Shown here piece after piece: positions 1 through 9,077 of a stretch of DNA of 64,000 nucleotides. The notes beneath the pieces were generated by a model. The model made no database searches. It had not been told where the DNA came from and saw only the letters and a program-made list of their open reading frames with translations. Every line of letters begins with the position of its first letter. Within the stretch, counting starts at the first letter, position 1. A program made the position numbers and the translations under genes. The DNA is from Polyangiaceae bacterium (GTDB taxonomy: Bacteria > Myxococcota_A > Polyangia > Polyangiales > Polyangiaceae): positions 806,001 through 870,000 of the forward strand of contig JADJYE010000002.1 of NCBI GenBank assembly GCA_016719945.1. The letters are read 5' to 3'.

Positions 1-111
1 GAGCTCGACGGAAGTGATGTCGAGCTTCGCCTTCGCGCTCGCGGTCCGCTCGACGCCGAAGGCGACGAGCCACGCGACGACGATCGCGACGAGCAAGCGG
101 ATCACGCGCAT
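1..111 (-). CDS. Secreted protein, N-terminal fragment cut by window edge
   Basis: Read leftward from an ATG whose first base is at 111, an open frame of 37 codons runs off the left edge. It begins MRVIRLLVAIVVAWLVAFGV and continues with ERTASAKAKLDITS. That is a positively charged start, a hydrophobic core of about 15 residues and an A-S-A type cleavage site, so it looks like a Sec signal peptide for an exported protein. There is no lipobox cysteine. The mature part lies outside the window, so no function can be given. The upstream side is the repeat array at 172-541. Confidence 0.5.
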   Translation of the reverse strand, partial: MRVIRLLVAIVVAWLVAFGVERTASAKAKLDITSVEL

Positions 112-171
112 CCGCGGGAACGTAGCGATCAGGCCACCAAGGGGCCAAGAAACGGCGGCAAGCGAACCTCG

Positions 172-541
172 CGGCAGCGGGCGCGCGAACCTCGCGCCGG
201 TTTTCCCGCGCTCCCGCGCGAGAAAACCGAAGGGCCCCGCGGCAGCGGGCGCGCGAACCTCGCGCCGGTTTTCCCGCGCTCCCGCGCGAGAAAACCGAAG
301 GGCCCCGCGGCAGCGGGCGCGCGAACCTCGCGCCGGTTTTCCCGCGCTCCCGCGCGAGAAAACCGAAGGGCCCCGCGGCAGCGGGCGCGCGAACCTCGCG
401 CCGGTTTTCCCGCGCTCCCGCGCGAGAAAACCGAAGGGCCCCGCGGCAGCGGGCGCGCGAGAAGAAACTCAGGTACCTCGCGCCGGTTTTCCCGCGGTCC
501 GCCGCGTGAAAACCGAAGGGCCCCGCGCTAGCGGGCGCGCG
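172..541. repeat. Tandem array of 68-bp hairpin-forming repeats (five copies)
   Basis: The motif CTCGCGCCGG begins at 191, 259, 327, 395 and 477. The first four copies are exactly 68 bp apart; the fifth is 82 bp on because of a 14-bp insertion ending in AAACTCAGGT. Each copy holds an inverted repeat (CGGTTTTC, then CGCGC in the 5' arm, matched by GAGAAAACCG in the 3' arm) followed by GGGCCCCGCGGCAGCGGGCG. In copy five the inner arm changes to CGCGG and the opposite arm changes to CCGCG, so pairing is kept. This fills most of the 112-550 gap. No gene is seen in it; the frames that stay open do so only because the array is GC-rich and repetitive. Confidence 0.9.
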
Positions 542-550
542 AGCAGAAAC

Positions 551-979
551 TCAGTGCATCGTCTCTTCCATGAGATCGCGCCAGTCGTCCTTGTCGAGCT
601 CGGGGTAGATGTAATCCCCCTCGAAATTGGTGTGGTGGAGCATCAGCCGGGCGACGTCGAAGACGAGCTGCGCGATCTCGGCGGTCGGCCCTTCGGCGGC
701 CTTCTCGAGCTCGGCGCGCTTCTCCCGGATGGCCTCGTGGTGCTTCTTCGCCACGTTGACCTCCGGCGCCAGCCCGCGGTCCTCGAGCTTGGGGAACAGC
801 GAGCGCTCCTCGTACTCCATGTGGCGCTCCATCGGCCCTTGGAGGAAGGCGACCAGGCTCTGTCGCTCGGCCGCCGCTTCCTCGCGGGAGCGGTTCGCGA
901 TGGTCATCAGCCGCCTCGCCATCGTGCGGGCGGCGTCCTCCTCCGAGAAGAGCTCGGAGATCATTCGATCGTAGTCCAC
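551..979 (-). CDS. Hemerythrin-like (HHE domain) protein, 142 aa
   Basis: This is a small cytoplasmic four-helix protein of the hemerythrin HHE family, which binds a di-iron site and is used for O2, NO or iron sensing or storage. Visible ligand motifs are H-x3-E in ERHMEYEERSLFP, HHEAIRE in the middle helix and HHTNFE near the C-terminus, close to YIYPELD. The histidine usually found in the first helix (DH motif) is not obvious; SEEDAARTM stands there, so the iron site may be incomplete. I chose the GTG at 979 because GAGAGG lies about 6 bases upstream and the protein then begins VDYDRMISELF. The longer open frame upstream runs through non-conserved Arg/Pro-rich sequence. It is a lone gene bracketed by hairpin repeats on both sides. 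Confidence 0.8.
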   Translation of the reverse strand: MDYDRMISELFSEEDAARTMARRLMTIANRSREEAAAERQSLVAFLQGPMERHMEYEERSLFPKLEDRGLAPEVNVAKKHHEAIREKRAELEKAAEGPTAEIAQLVFDVARLMLHHTNFEGDYIYPELDKDDWRDLMEETMH

Positions 980-1078
980 AGGGGTCCTCTCGCCGAGCCA
1001 GCCGCGTAGCACCGGACCGTGACGGGAGAAACCCTGGGCCTTCCCCCTGCCGACCGATGGGTCCGGAAAACAAACCCT

Positions 1079-1148
1079 CTCGCGCCGGTTTCGCGGGTCG
1101 CTCGGGACCCGAGAAACCGAAGGGCCCCGCGGCAGCGGGCGCGCGAGA
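1079..1148. repeat. Isolated sixth copy of the hairpin repeat
   Basis: This copy carries the same CTCGCGCCGG head and the same AGGGCCCCGCGGCAGCGGG tail as the array at 172-541. The hairpin is rebuilt with different bases: CGGTTTC and CGGGTC on one side, GACCCG and GAAACCG on the other, with one unpaired position, as in the array copies. It lies upstream of the hemerythrin gene, whereas the array lies downstream of it. Confidence 0.85.
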
Positions 1149-1235
1149 AAAAGTGAACCCTCCATGCGACGGCCGTCCTGGAGTTTGGTACCGTAGGTCT
1201 AGGGGTCTTCAGACAAGCAAAAATCGGTCTCGCGG

Positions 1236-3134
<1,899 letters not shown>

Positions 3135-3145
3135 ACGCGCCCGCC

Positions 3146-4840
3146 GTGGGTGTCGCGCCTCACTTCTACTTCGCTCAGGACGAGCTCTTCCTGATCCCGG
3201 TCGAGCACATCGATCGGACCGGCGTGTCTGCCGCCTTCGCGGACGAGCTCGAGCGACGCGGCGTGCCTTCGGCGTCGCGCGAAGTCTTCGATCGAGCGAT
3301 GCAGCTGCTGTGGCCGGCGCTCGAGGCGCTCGCGAAGCGTCGGCCCGACACCTTCGTGCCTCCGCGCGCGACGAACGTCTTCGTGCTGCGCGAAGGCGCG
3401 CCGTGGCCGCCCTACTTTCGGCCGTTCGAGGGCATGAGCGCGGTGGTCTACGCGTGTGATCTCGACCCCGAGGTGTCGTGCCCCGAGCACGCGGCCTTCC
3501 AGCTGCTCGTGTCCGAGCGGCTCGGGCAGACCCGCCGCGCTGGCGCCGCGCTGCGCGAGGCGCTCCCGTTCCTGCTCTCGCTCGACGATCCCGCCGCCGA
3601 GCGGCTCGCTGCCGCGGCGCGCCGCACCCGGCGCCCCGACGCCGCGCCGCTCGCCGCGCTCGCCGATCTGCTGCCGGCGCTCCGCGCCGGCGCTCGCTGC
3701 GAAGGGCTGCACGAGCTCGAGCCTCTGCCCGCGGGCTTCGCCCGCGTGAAGGGCACTCCCCTCGCTCTCGATCGAGCGCTCGCGCCCAACCTGCAGGCGG
3801 TGATGAAGCAGTGGGACGCCGTAGCAGCCGAGCTGTCGGAGGCGCACTCCGCGCGGCAGCGGGTGAGCTCCGGAGCAGCGCATGCGTCGTCCGTCCTGGC
3901 GGCGCTCGTCGCGGAGCCGCCCGAGGTCTTGATCGTGGACCGCGCGGGCGAGACCGTCTGGGATCCCAGCACCCCCACGGACACGGCGCGCCTGGGCGAA
4001 GCGCTGCGGGGCGTCGGGGATCGTCCGCTCGACAGCCTCCTCCGGGACCTCAGGCTCGTGTCCGCGGTGACGCGGCGATTCTTCGAGAGCGTCGAAGGCG
4101 CTCGCGACCTCGCTGTGCCCACCGGCTCACTCGAAGAGGCCGGGGGCGTGTACGTCCACCACGATCGCCGCCTCATCGCGTACGCGCTCGAGCAGCCCTC
4201 GTTCGCGCCGCTCGCCGAACAGGCCCCGCCGTACCACCGGCTGCTCCTCGCGGCGCGCACGATCCATGAGTGGGGCCACCTCGCCGTCGACGGCGGGGTC
4301 GTCCCTGTGCCCGCCGCGCGACAGCGCGCGTTCACCGCAGCGTGCAGCGCGCTCGGCGACACCTTCTCGCGGATCGTCAACGCGCTGCCGCGGCACGCCG
4401 CCGACGAGGCGGAGCTCGAGCTGCGCGAGCTGCGTGACGAGGGGACCCGCCTCGCAGATCTTCCGTTCTCGCGGCTCGAGGACTACCGCGCGAACCTGCT
4501 CATGAAGCGCCTGCTGCCGGACGAGGTGCTGCAAGCGTACGTTCGGGCGAACGTGCGCTCCCTCGCGGCCGAGCCCGTCAAGATGCTGCGCAAGCTCGCG
4601 AGGTACGCGTACGAGGTCCAGTACCTGTGGCTCGCCGAGCTCGACGATCCGTGGCAGTACGTGGAGAAGAGCACCTACTTCGCCGAGGAGTACATCGGCT
4701 CGGGGCTCGTCGAGCGCCGGCTCGTCGAAGAGCTCTTCGCTCGCGTCCGCTCGATCTGCGAGTGCTACGAGGTCGACGCGAGCCGCGTCGCGGCGCCCGA
4801 TGCGGCGGCGCACGACGCGATCCGGCGGGCGTTCAGTTGA
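3146..4840 (+). CDS. Large unrecognised protein with an HEWGH zinc-peptidase-like motif, 564 aa
   Basis: I do not recognise the family. The protein is soluble, with no signal peptide or membrane segment, and rich in Ala, Arg, Glu and Leu. The most telling feature is RTIHEWGHLAVDGG at about residues 371-384, an HExxH motif (H374, H378) of the kind that binds catalytic zinc in gluzincin-type peptidases. A possible third ligand is a Glu in the later segment RLEDYRANLL, but that is a guess. The N-terminus has PHFYFAQDELFLIPVEHIDR. The GTG start at 3146 lies 11 bases after the kinase gene, suggesting joint expression. HExxH can occur by chance, so enzymatic activity is inference. Confidence 0.75.
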   Translation: MGVAPHFYFAQDELFLIPVEHIDRTGVSAAFADELERRGVPSASREVFDRAMQLLWPALEALAKRRPDTFVPPRATNVFVLREGAPWPPYFRPFEGMSAVVYACDLDPEVSCPEHAAFQLLVSERLGQTRRAGAALREALPFLLSLDDPAAERLAAAARRTRRPDAAPLAALADLLPALRAGARCEGLHELEPLPAGFARVKGTPLALDRALAPNLQAVMKQWDAVAAELSEAHSARQRVSSGAAHASSVLAALVAEPPEVLIVDRAGETVWDPSTPTDTARLGEALRGVGDRPLDSLLRDLRLVSAVTRRFFESVEGARDLAVPTGSLEEAGGVYVHHDRRLIAYALEQPSFAPLAEQAPPYHRLLLAARTIHEWGHLAVDGGVVPVPAARQRAFTAACSALGDTFSRIVNALPRHAADEAELELRELRDEGTRLADLPFSRLEDYRANLLMKRLLPDEVLQAYVRANVRSLAAEPVKMLRKLARYAYEVQYLWLAELDDPWQYVEKSTYFAEEYIGSGLVERRLVEELFARVRSICECYEVDASRVAAPDAAAHDAIRRAFS

Positions 4841-5084
4841 GCAGCTTGCGGGAGAGCTGACGGACGGCGTCTTCGCAGGCCTCCTCGACGGCCGCCTGCA
4901 TGGTCGCGGACTCGTCCTTCTCCTTGACAAGGATGGCGTAGTTCTTCCCCTCCATCGCAAACTTTGCGAGGGGCGGATCGCCTGCTTCGGCGGGCGCCTT
5001 GCGAACGGGGACTTTGATCTCCATCGAGCCCACCTTCAGCTCGACGAACCCGAGAAGCTCCGCTTGTACGATCGTCATTGTCAT
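4833..5084 (-). CDS. Small acidic hypothetical protein, 83 aa
   Basis: A compact alpha/beta-looking protein beginning MTMTIVQAELLGFVELKVGS and ending in a helical stretch (AAVEEACEDAVRQLSRKLLN). I do not recognise it. It is convergent with the HEWGH gene and their 3' ends overlap by 8 bases. Several starts are possible: GTG at 5087, ATG at 5084 or ATG at 5078. An AAGG lies just upstream and fits the 5078 start best by spacing, so the first two residues are uncertain. No signal peptide or membrane helix is visible. Confidence 0.6.
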   Translation of the reverse strand: MTMTIVQAELLGFVELKVGSMEIKVPVRKAPAEAGDPPLAKFAMEGKNYAILVKEKDESATMQAAVEEACEDAVRQLSRKLLN

Positions 5085-5166
5085 CACCTTGGACGTAACG
5101 TGCCGGTCGTTTCTGGGTTTGAAGGCCGTGAACCCGGTGCTCGAGAACCTAAGGCATGAACGTTCG

Positions 5167-6069
5167 TCAGCAAGAGCCGGGCCCGCTCGAGCTTACGCGC
5201 ATACGGCTCGAGGGGCTGCCCTCGACGACGCTTCGAATCGCGCCCGTGACGCGCTCGTAGATCTCCGCCTCGGGGCGCGTGAGATCGACGATGGGCGAGA
5301 GCACATGAAAGCCTATCTTCGAAGGGATGAGCGGCAAGAAGATGCCAGCCGCATACGCGGCGGCGGCTGCGCCGAGCCGGGCCGACAGGGGGGCGCGGCG
5401 CGTCACCCGCAGCGCAACCGCTGCACCGAGCAGCGACGAGATGGGCAGGGGGAGCCGCTTCATCCCGACGCTGCGTAGGCCTGTCACCCACGCCAGGCTC
5501 TTCGATGCCCCCAGTGTAGGCAAGGTGACGTGCGAGCCGGTGATGGCGATCGGCACGATCGGCAGCCCCAGCGCCCGCGCGAGCCGGATGAAGCCGCGTC
5601 GCCCGGCGAAGTCGACCTCGCGCGCTCGCCAGAGGGGCCTCATCGCCTCGTGGTCGCCTCCAGGGAACAGCAGCAGGCTCGCTCCCGAGCGGACGGCGAG
5701 CTCGGCGCCCTCGCGCGTCGCCTCGACCGCGCCGACCGCTCGCAGCAGCGCGCCCGCGAGCGGCGCGCGCAGCAGGGACGAGTGCGCCATCGCCGCCAGC
5801 GGAACTCCGGGGCCGACCGCCTCGAGCCAGGTGTCGACCAGCACGAGGGACTCGACGACGCCCAGCCCGCTGTGGTTCGCGACGGCCAGAAACGCGCCCG
5901 AAGCCGGCAGCTGATCGGCGCCCGTGAGCGTCGCTGGCCACAGGGCGCGCAGCGCTGGCGCGACCGCGCGGTAGGCCGCGAGCGCGGCCGGATCGGCGAC
6001 GCCGGGGTGGGCCGAGCTCACCCCCGGCAAAGACCGCTCGGGCTCGCGTCGTTCCATCGGGAGGCGCAT
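5167..6069 (-). CDS. PlsC-like lysophospholipid acyltransferase family protein, about 300 aa
   Basis: A membrane-associated acyltransferase of the 1-acylglycerol-3-phosphate family. Block I is VANHSGLGVVES, keeping the NH of the usual NHx4D but with no Asp at the usual spacing. Block III is LLLFPGGDHEAM, where the family has FPEGT; block IV appears as GLPIVPIAITGSH. A hydrophobic segment near the C-terminus (LGAAAAAYAAGIFLPLIP) may hold it at the membrane. The altered blocks suggest an unusual acceptor or a non-canonical subfamily such as those in mycobacteria and myxobacteria. The start is uncertain: in-frame ATGs occur at 6069 and 6057 and neither has a good ribosome site. It is divergent from dapA. 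Confidence 0.78.
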   Translation of the reverse strand: MRLPMERREPERSLPGVSSAHPGVADPAALAAYRAVAPALRALWPATLTGADQLPASGAFLAVANHSGLGVVESLVLVDTWLEAVGPGVPLAAMAHSSLLRAPLAGALLRAVGAVEATREGAELAVRSGASLLLFPGGDHEAMRPLWRAREVDFAGRRGFIRLARALGLPIVPIAITGSHVTLPTLGASKSLAWVTGLRSVGMKRLPLPISSLLGAAVALRVTRRAPLSARLGAAAAAYAAGIFLPLIPSKIGFHVLSPIVDLTRPEAEIYERVTGAIRSVVEGSPSSRMRVSSSGPGSC

Positions 6070-6142
6070 CAGACACCGCCCGGACGCGCCGCGCCACACG
6101 CGCGAGCTTGCGGCGGCGGAGCAGCTGGTAGAAACCGCCGCC

Positions 6143-7039
6143 ATGGCCGAGCTCGTCCTTCAAGGTACATTCACCGCGATCGTGACCCCGCTGTCGCCCG
6201 ATGGCGGCGCGATCGACGTCGAGGCCCTCGATCGACTGGTCGAGGATCAGATCGAGGGTGGCGTCTCCGGCCTCGTCCCGTGCGGGACGACCGGCGAGGC
6301 GCCCACGCTGACTGACGCGGAGCAGATCGAGGTCATCCGCCGCGTCGTCCAGCGCGCGAGGGGCCGAGTGCCGATCTTGGCCGGCACGGGCAGCTTCTCG
6401 ACGAAGAAGTCGGTCTCGGCGAGCCGCGCGGCCGTTGAGGCCGGCGCCGACGGCGTGATGATCGTGATGCCCTACTACAACAAGCCCTCGCAAGACGGCA
6501 TGTGCGCGCACGTCCTCGAGGTCGCTCGCAGCGTGGACGTGCCCATCGTGCTCTACAACATCCCCGGGCGCTGCATCGTGGATCTCGCCCCCGAGACGAC
6601 CGAGCGCATCTGCGCGCAAGCCAAGAACGTCGTCGGGATGAAGGAGGCCACGGGCAACGTCCTCAGGTGTCAGGAGCTCGTGCGCAGGCTCGGCGACCGC
6701 CTGACGGTGCTGTCGGGCGACGACGCGCTCACGCTGCCGATGATGGCGGTCGGCGCGAAGGGGGTCATCAGCGTGACGTCGAATGTCCTCCCCGCGCAGA
6801 CGAGCCGCGTGACCCGCCTCGCCCTCGAGGGGCGCTTCCATGAGGCCAAGGCCGCTCACTTCGAGCTGCTCGAGCTGCACGGCCTGCTGTTCGTCGAGCC
6901 GAACCCTGCGCCGGCGAAGGCCGCGCTCGCGCTGATGGGCAAGATGTCGCCTGCGGTCCGAGGCCCGCTTGTGCCGTGCTCGGAGGCGCTCACGGGTCGC
7001 CTCCAGGAGGCCCTCGGTCGCGTCGGTGCCGTGAAATGA
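6143..7039 (+). CDS. dapA: 4-hydroxy-tetrahydrodipicolinate synthase
   Basis: DapA condenses pyruvate with aspartate semialdehyde, the first committed step of the diaminopimelate/lysine pathway in the cytoplasm. At 298 residues it has family length. Family motifs are FTAIVTPL at the N-terminus, CGTTGEAPTL, MPYYNKPSQ, the tyrosine motif YNIPGRC and the Schiff-base lysine in VVGMKEATG. The stop codon overlaps the dapB ATG (ATGA), giving translational coupling with the next enzyme of the pathway. Confidence 0.97.
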   Translation: MAELVLQGTFTAIVTPLSPDGGAIDVEALDRLVEDQIEGGVSGLVPCGTTGEAPTLTDAEQIEVIRRVVQRARGRVPILAGTGSFSTKKSVSASRAAVEAGADGVMIVMPYYNKPSQDGMCAHVLEVARSVDVPIVLYNIPGRCIVDLAPETTERICAQAKNVVGMKEATGNVLRCQELVRRLGDRLTVLSGDDALTLPMMAVGAKGVISVTSNVLPAQTSRVTRLALEGRFHEAKAAHFELLELHGLLFVEPNPAPAKAALALMGKMSPAVRGPLVPCSEALTGRLQEALGRVGAVK

Positions 7040-7836
7040 CCGAGCCCCTTCGCGTCGCGATCACGGGCGCCGGCGGCCGCGTCGGCACCACGCTGGTGCG
7101 GCTGGCGCTAGGGGAGGGGGTCACGATCGTCGGCGCGGCGGAGCGCGCGACCTCCCCTCACCTCGGGCGAGACGTCGGCGAGGTCGCGGGCGTCGGCACC
7201 CTCGGGGTCGCGATCACGCCGGACCTCGCGTCGGGCCTGCTCGGCGCAGCGTGCCTGATCGACTTCACGTCCGCCGAGGCGCTGCCGCTGGTCGCCAACC
7301 TGGCGGCTCGCGCCGGCGTCGCGCTGGTCTCCGGCACGACGGGGATCGGCCCCGAGGCGGAGCGCGCGCTCGACGAGGCCGCGAAGAAGATCCCCGTGCT
7401 CTGGTCGGCGAACATGAGCGTCGGCGTGTTCGTGCTCGCCGAGCTGGTCCGGCAGGCGGTGCGAGCGCTGCCCGGCTTCGACGTGGAGATCGTCGAGGCC
7501 CACCACCGCCACAAGGTCGACGCCCCCAGCGGGACCGCGAAGGTCTTGCTGCGCGCCGTGCAAGAGGTGCGCGAGGCGCGGCCGGTCGCGGGGCGGGAGG
7601 GCCGCCCTGGGGCGCGCATGGACGACGAGGTGGCGATGCTCGCGCTGCGCGGCGGAGACGTCATCGGCGACCACACCGTGCACCTGCTCGGCCACGGCGA
7701 GCGCCTGGAGCTCACGCATCGCGCGACCAACCGTGACCTGTTCGCGCTCGGCGCGCTGCGCGCGGCCAAGGGCCTCGCGGGGCGCGCACCTGGCCGCTAC
7801 ACCATGTCCGACGTGCTCGACCTCGGGGCTCAGTAG
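7036..7836 (+). CDS. dapB: 4-hydroxy-tetrahydrodipicolinate reductase
   Basis: DapB reduces the DapA product with NAD(P)H in diaminopimelate/lysine synthesis. It has 266 residues. The N-terminal Rossmann motif is ITGAGGRVGTTL. SGTTGI and WSANMSVGV precede the catalytic and substrate-binding motif EAHHRHKVDAPSGTA; the C-terminus has LTHRATNRDLFA and GRYTMSDVLDL. The ATG at 7036 overlaps the dapA stop by 4 bases, so I prefer it to starts upstream inside dapA. The 3' end overlaps the convergent beta-propeller lipoprotein gene by 7 bases. Confidence 0.97.
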   Translation: MTEPLRVAITGAGGRVGTTLVRLALGEGVTIVGAAERATSPHLGRDVGEVAGVGTLGVAITPDLASGLLGAACLIDFTSAEALPLVANLAARAGVALVSGTTGIGPEAERALDEAAKKIPVLWSANMSVGVFVLAELVRQAVRALPGFDVEIVEAHHRHKVDAPSGTAKVLLRAVQEVREARPVAGREGRPGARMDDEVAMLALRGGDVIGDHTVHLLGHGERLELTHRATNRDLFALGALRAAKGLAGRAPGRYTMSDVLDLGAQ

Positions 7837-9077
7837 GCGCCGAGGTAACGAGGGGGCAGGCCGATCCCGTCGTCGAGGACCACGGCCTCCGAGCCCTCGG
7901 CGCGCCCATCGACGATGTTCACGCGCTGCACCGCCCCGTGGTCGGCGTCCGCGACGAAGCACGCGCCGCAGGCGGCCTCGCAGCGCACGTCCCCGAGCGT
8001 GAAGGGCGCGCCGTCCGAGCGCAGCAGCTCCCGTGTGGCGCCGTCTTCGATCGACAGCGCGAGCAGCCGATCGGGGCGCACCTGCTCGCCCTCATCGTCG
8101 AGCCTGCCGAGCGTCGACAGCAGGAGCTCGCCGTCGCTCACGAAATCCAGCGACAGCCCGAGCGGGTCTCCCCCGAGCTCCTGCGCCGACCAGCGCGCGA
8201 CCAGCGAGAGCTCGGCCCCCGCGACGTCGAACACCAGCACCGCCGCGTCCTCGATCGTCGGGGTGCTGGTGCCGCCGAAGGTGCCCGAGCAGCCGACCGC
8301 GAGCCGCGAGCCCGAGCTCGACAGCGCGAGCGAAGCGCAGCCGCGCGCGCCGGTGAGCTCGACGAACGACAGCAGCTGGTCGCCCTGCGGATCGATCGCG
8401 GCCACGCGCCCCTCCCCCGAGCGGGAGAAGTCGAGCGAGTAGGCGCTCAACAGCGCGAACACGGTGTCCTCCGTCGCGACCAGCCGGCTGGGTCGCGGCA
8501 AGATCCCGTCCTCGGCGCCCGCCATCGCCGCCTGCAGATCGATCCGGCCGCTGATGGTGGCGCTCGAGGGATCGATGATCAGCACGTCGCTGCCCTCGTC
8601 GAACGGCTCGCGACCGGGCTCGGGGTTCGCGGCGTAGCGCGTGACGTAGGCCTTGTCGGGCGCGACCTCGAGGTAGTCCTGCGGGTTGGAGGCGAAGCCG
8701 GTCTGCAGCGAGAGCTGATCGCGCACCGTCGCGGTCGTCGGATCGACGAAGGTGAGCGCCGCGGCCGGGTAGCGATCGAGCACCACGATCTCCCCCGAGG
8801 AGGTGCGGTCGGTCGGCGCGGTCACGTCGCCCGACAGCGCGACGCTGAGCCCCGGGGCGCGCGAGGCCGAGCTGACGATGCTGTCCGAGAGCACCACCCC
8901 ATCCCAGCCGAGCACCGAGACGTTCGTCGACTGGTAGTCCGACGACAGCACGTAGAGGGCGTGCCCACACGGTCCCTCGGGCACGTCGACGCCGGCTGGT
9001 GGGGTCGGGGCCTCGGGCCCACAGCCTGCCCCCAGCGACGCGACGGCGAACAGCGAGGCGGCTCGAAGCGGGCTCAA
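7830..9077 (-). CDS. Beta-propeller (YncE-like) surface lipoprotein, BtuG-like by context, 415 aa
   Basis: A lipoprotein with a signal peptide and lipobox LGAGC (C19), followed by a repetitive, strand-rich body of blocks such as VSVLGWDGVVL, GEIVVLDRYPAAALTFVD, SDVLIIDPSSATISGRID and GRVAAIDPQGDQLLS. This pattern fits a seven-bladed YVTN/YncE-like propeller. It is the last gene of a cobalamin-riboswitch operon. In Bacteroides, the B12-binding partner of BtuB (BtuG) is also a surface lipoprotein with a propeller, so corrinoid capture is the natural inference, based on fold and context rather than seen binding residues. The start is TTG at 9077, which shares TTGA with the stop of the receptor gene; this removes 80 unrelated upstream residues. 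Confidence 0.8.
   Translation of the reverse strand: MSPLRAASLFAVASLGAGCGPEAPTPPAGVDVPEGPCGHALYVLSSDYQSTNVSVLGWDGVVLSDSIVSSASRAPGLSVALSGDVTAPTDRTSSGEIVVLDRYPAAALTFVDPTTATVRDQLSLQTGFASNPQDYLEVAPDKAYVTRYAANPEPGREPFDEGSDVLIIDPSSATISGRIDLQAAMAGAEDGILPRPSRLVATEDTVFALLSAYSLDFSRSGEGRVAAIDPQGDQLLSFVELTGARGCASLALSSSGSRLAVGCSGTFGGTSTPTIEDAAVLVFDVAGAELSLVARWSAQELGGDPLGLSLDFVSDGELLLSTLGRLDDEGEQVRPDRLLALSIEDGATRELLRSDGAPFTLGDVRCEAACGACFVADADHGAVQRVNIVDGRAEGSEAVVLDDGIGLPPRYLGAY

Noticed and set aside
172..541. Possible CRISPR array
   Set aside because: The repeats are head-to-tail without unique spacers, each unit is itself a hairpin of 68 bp, and no cas genes are near.
14..1009. Long open frame across the hairpin array and the hemerythrin region on the + strand
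   Set aside because: It reads the 68-bp repeats as protein and then runs antisense to a gene with clear HHE motifs; there is no ribosome site.
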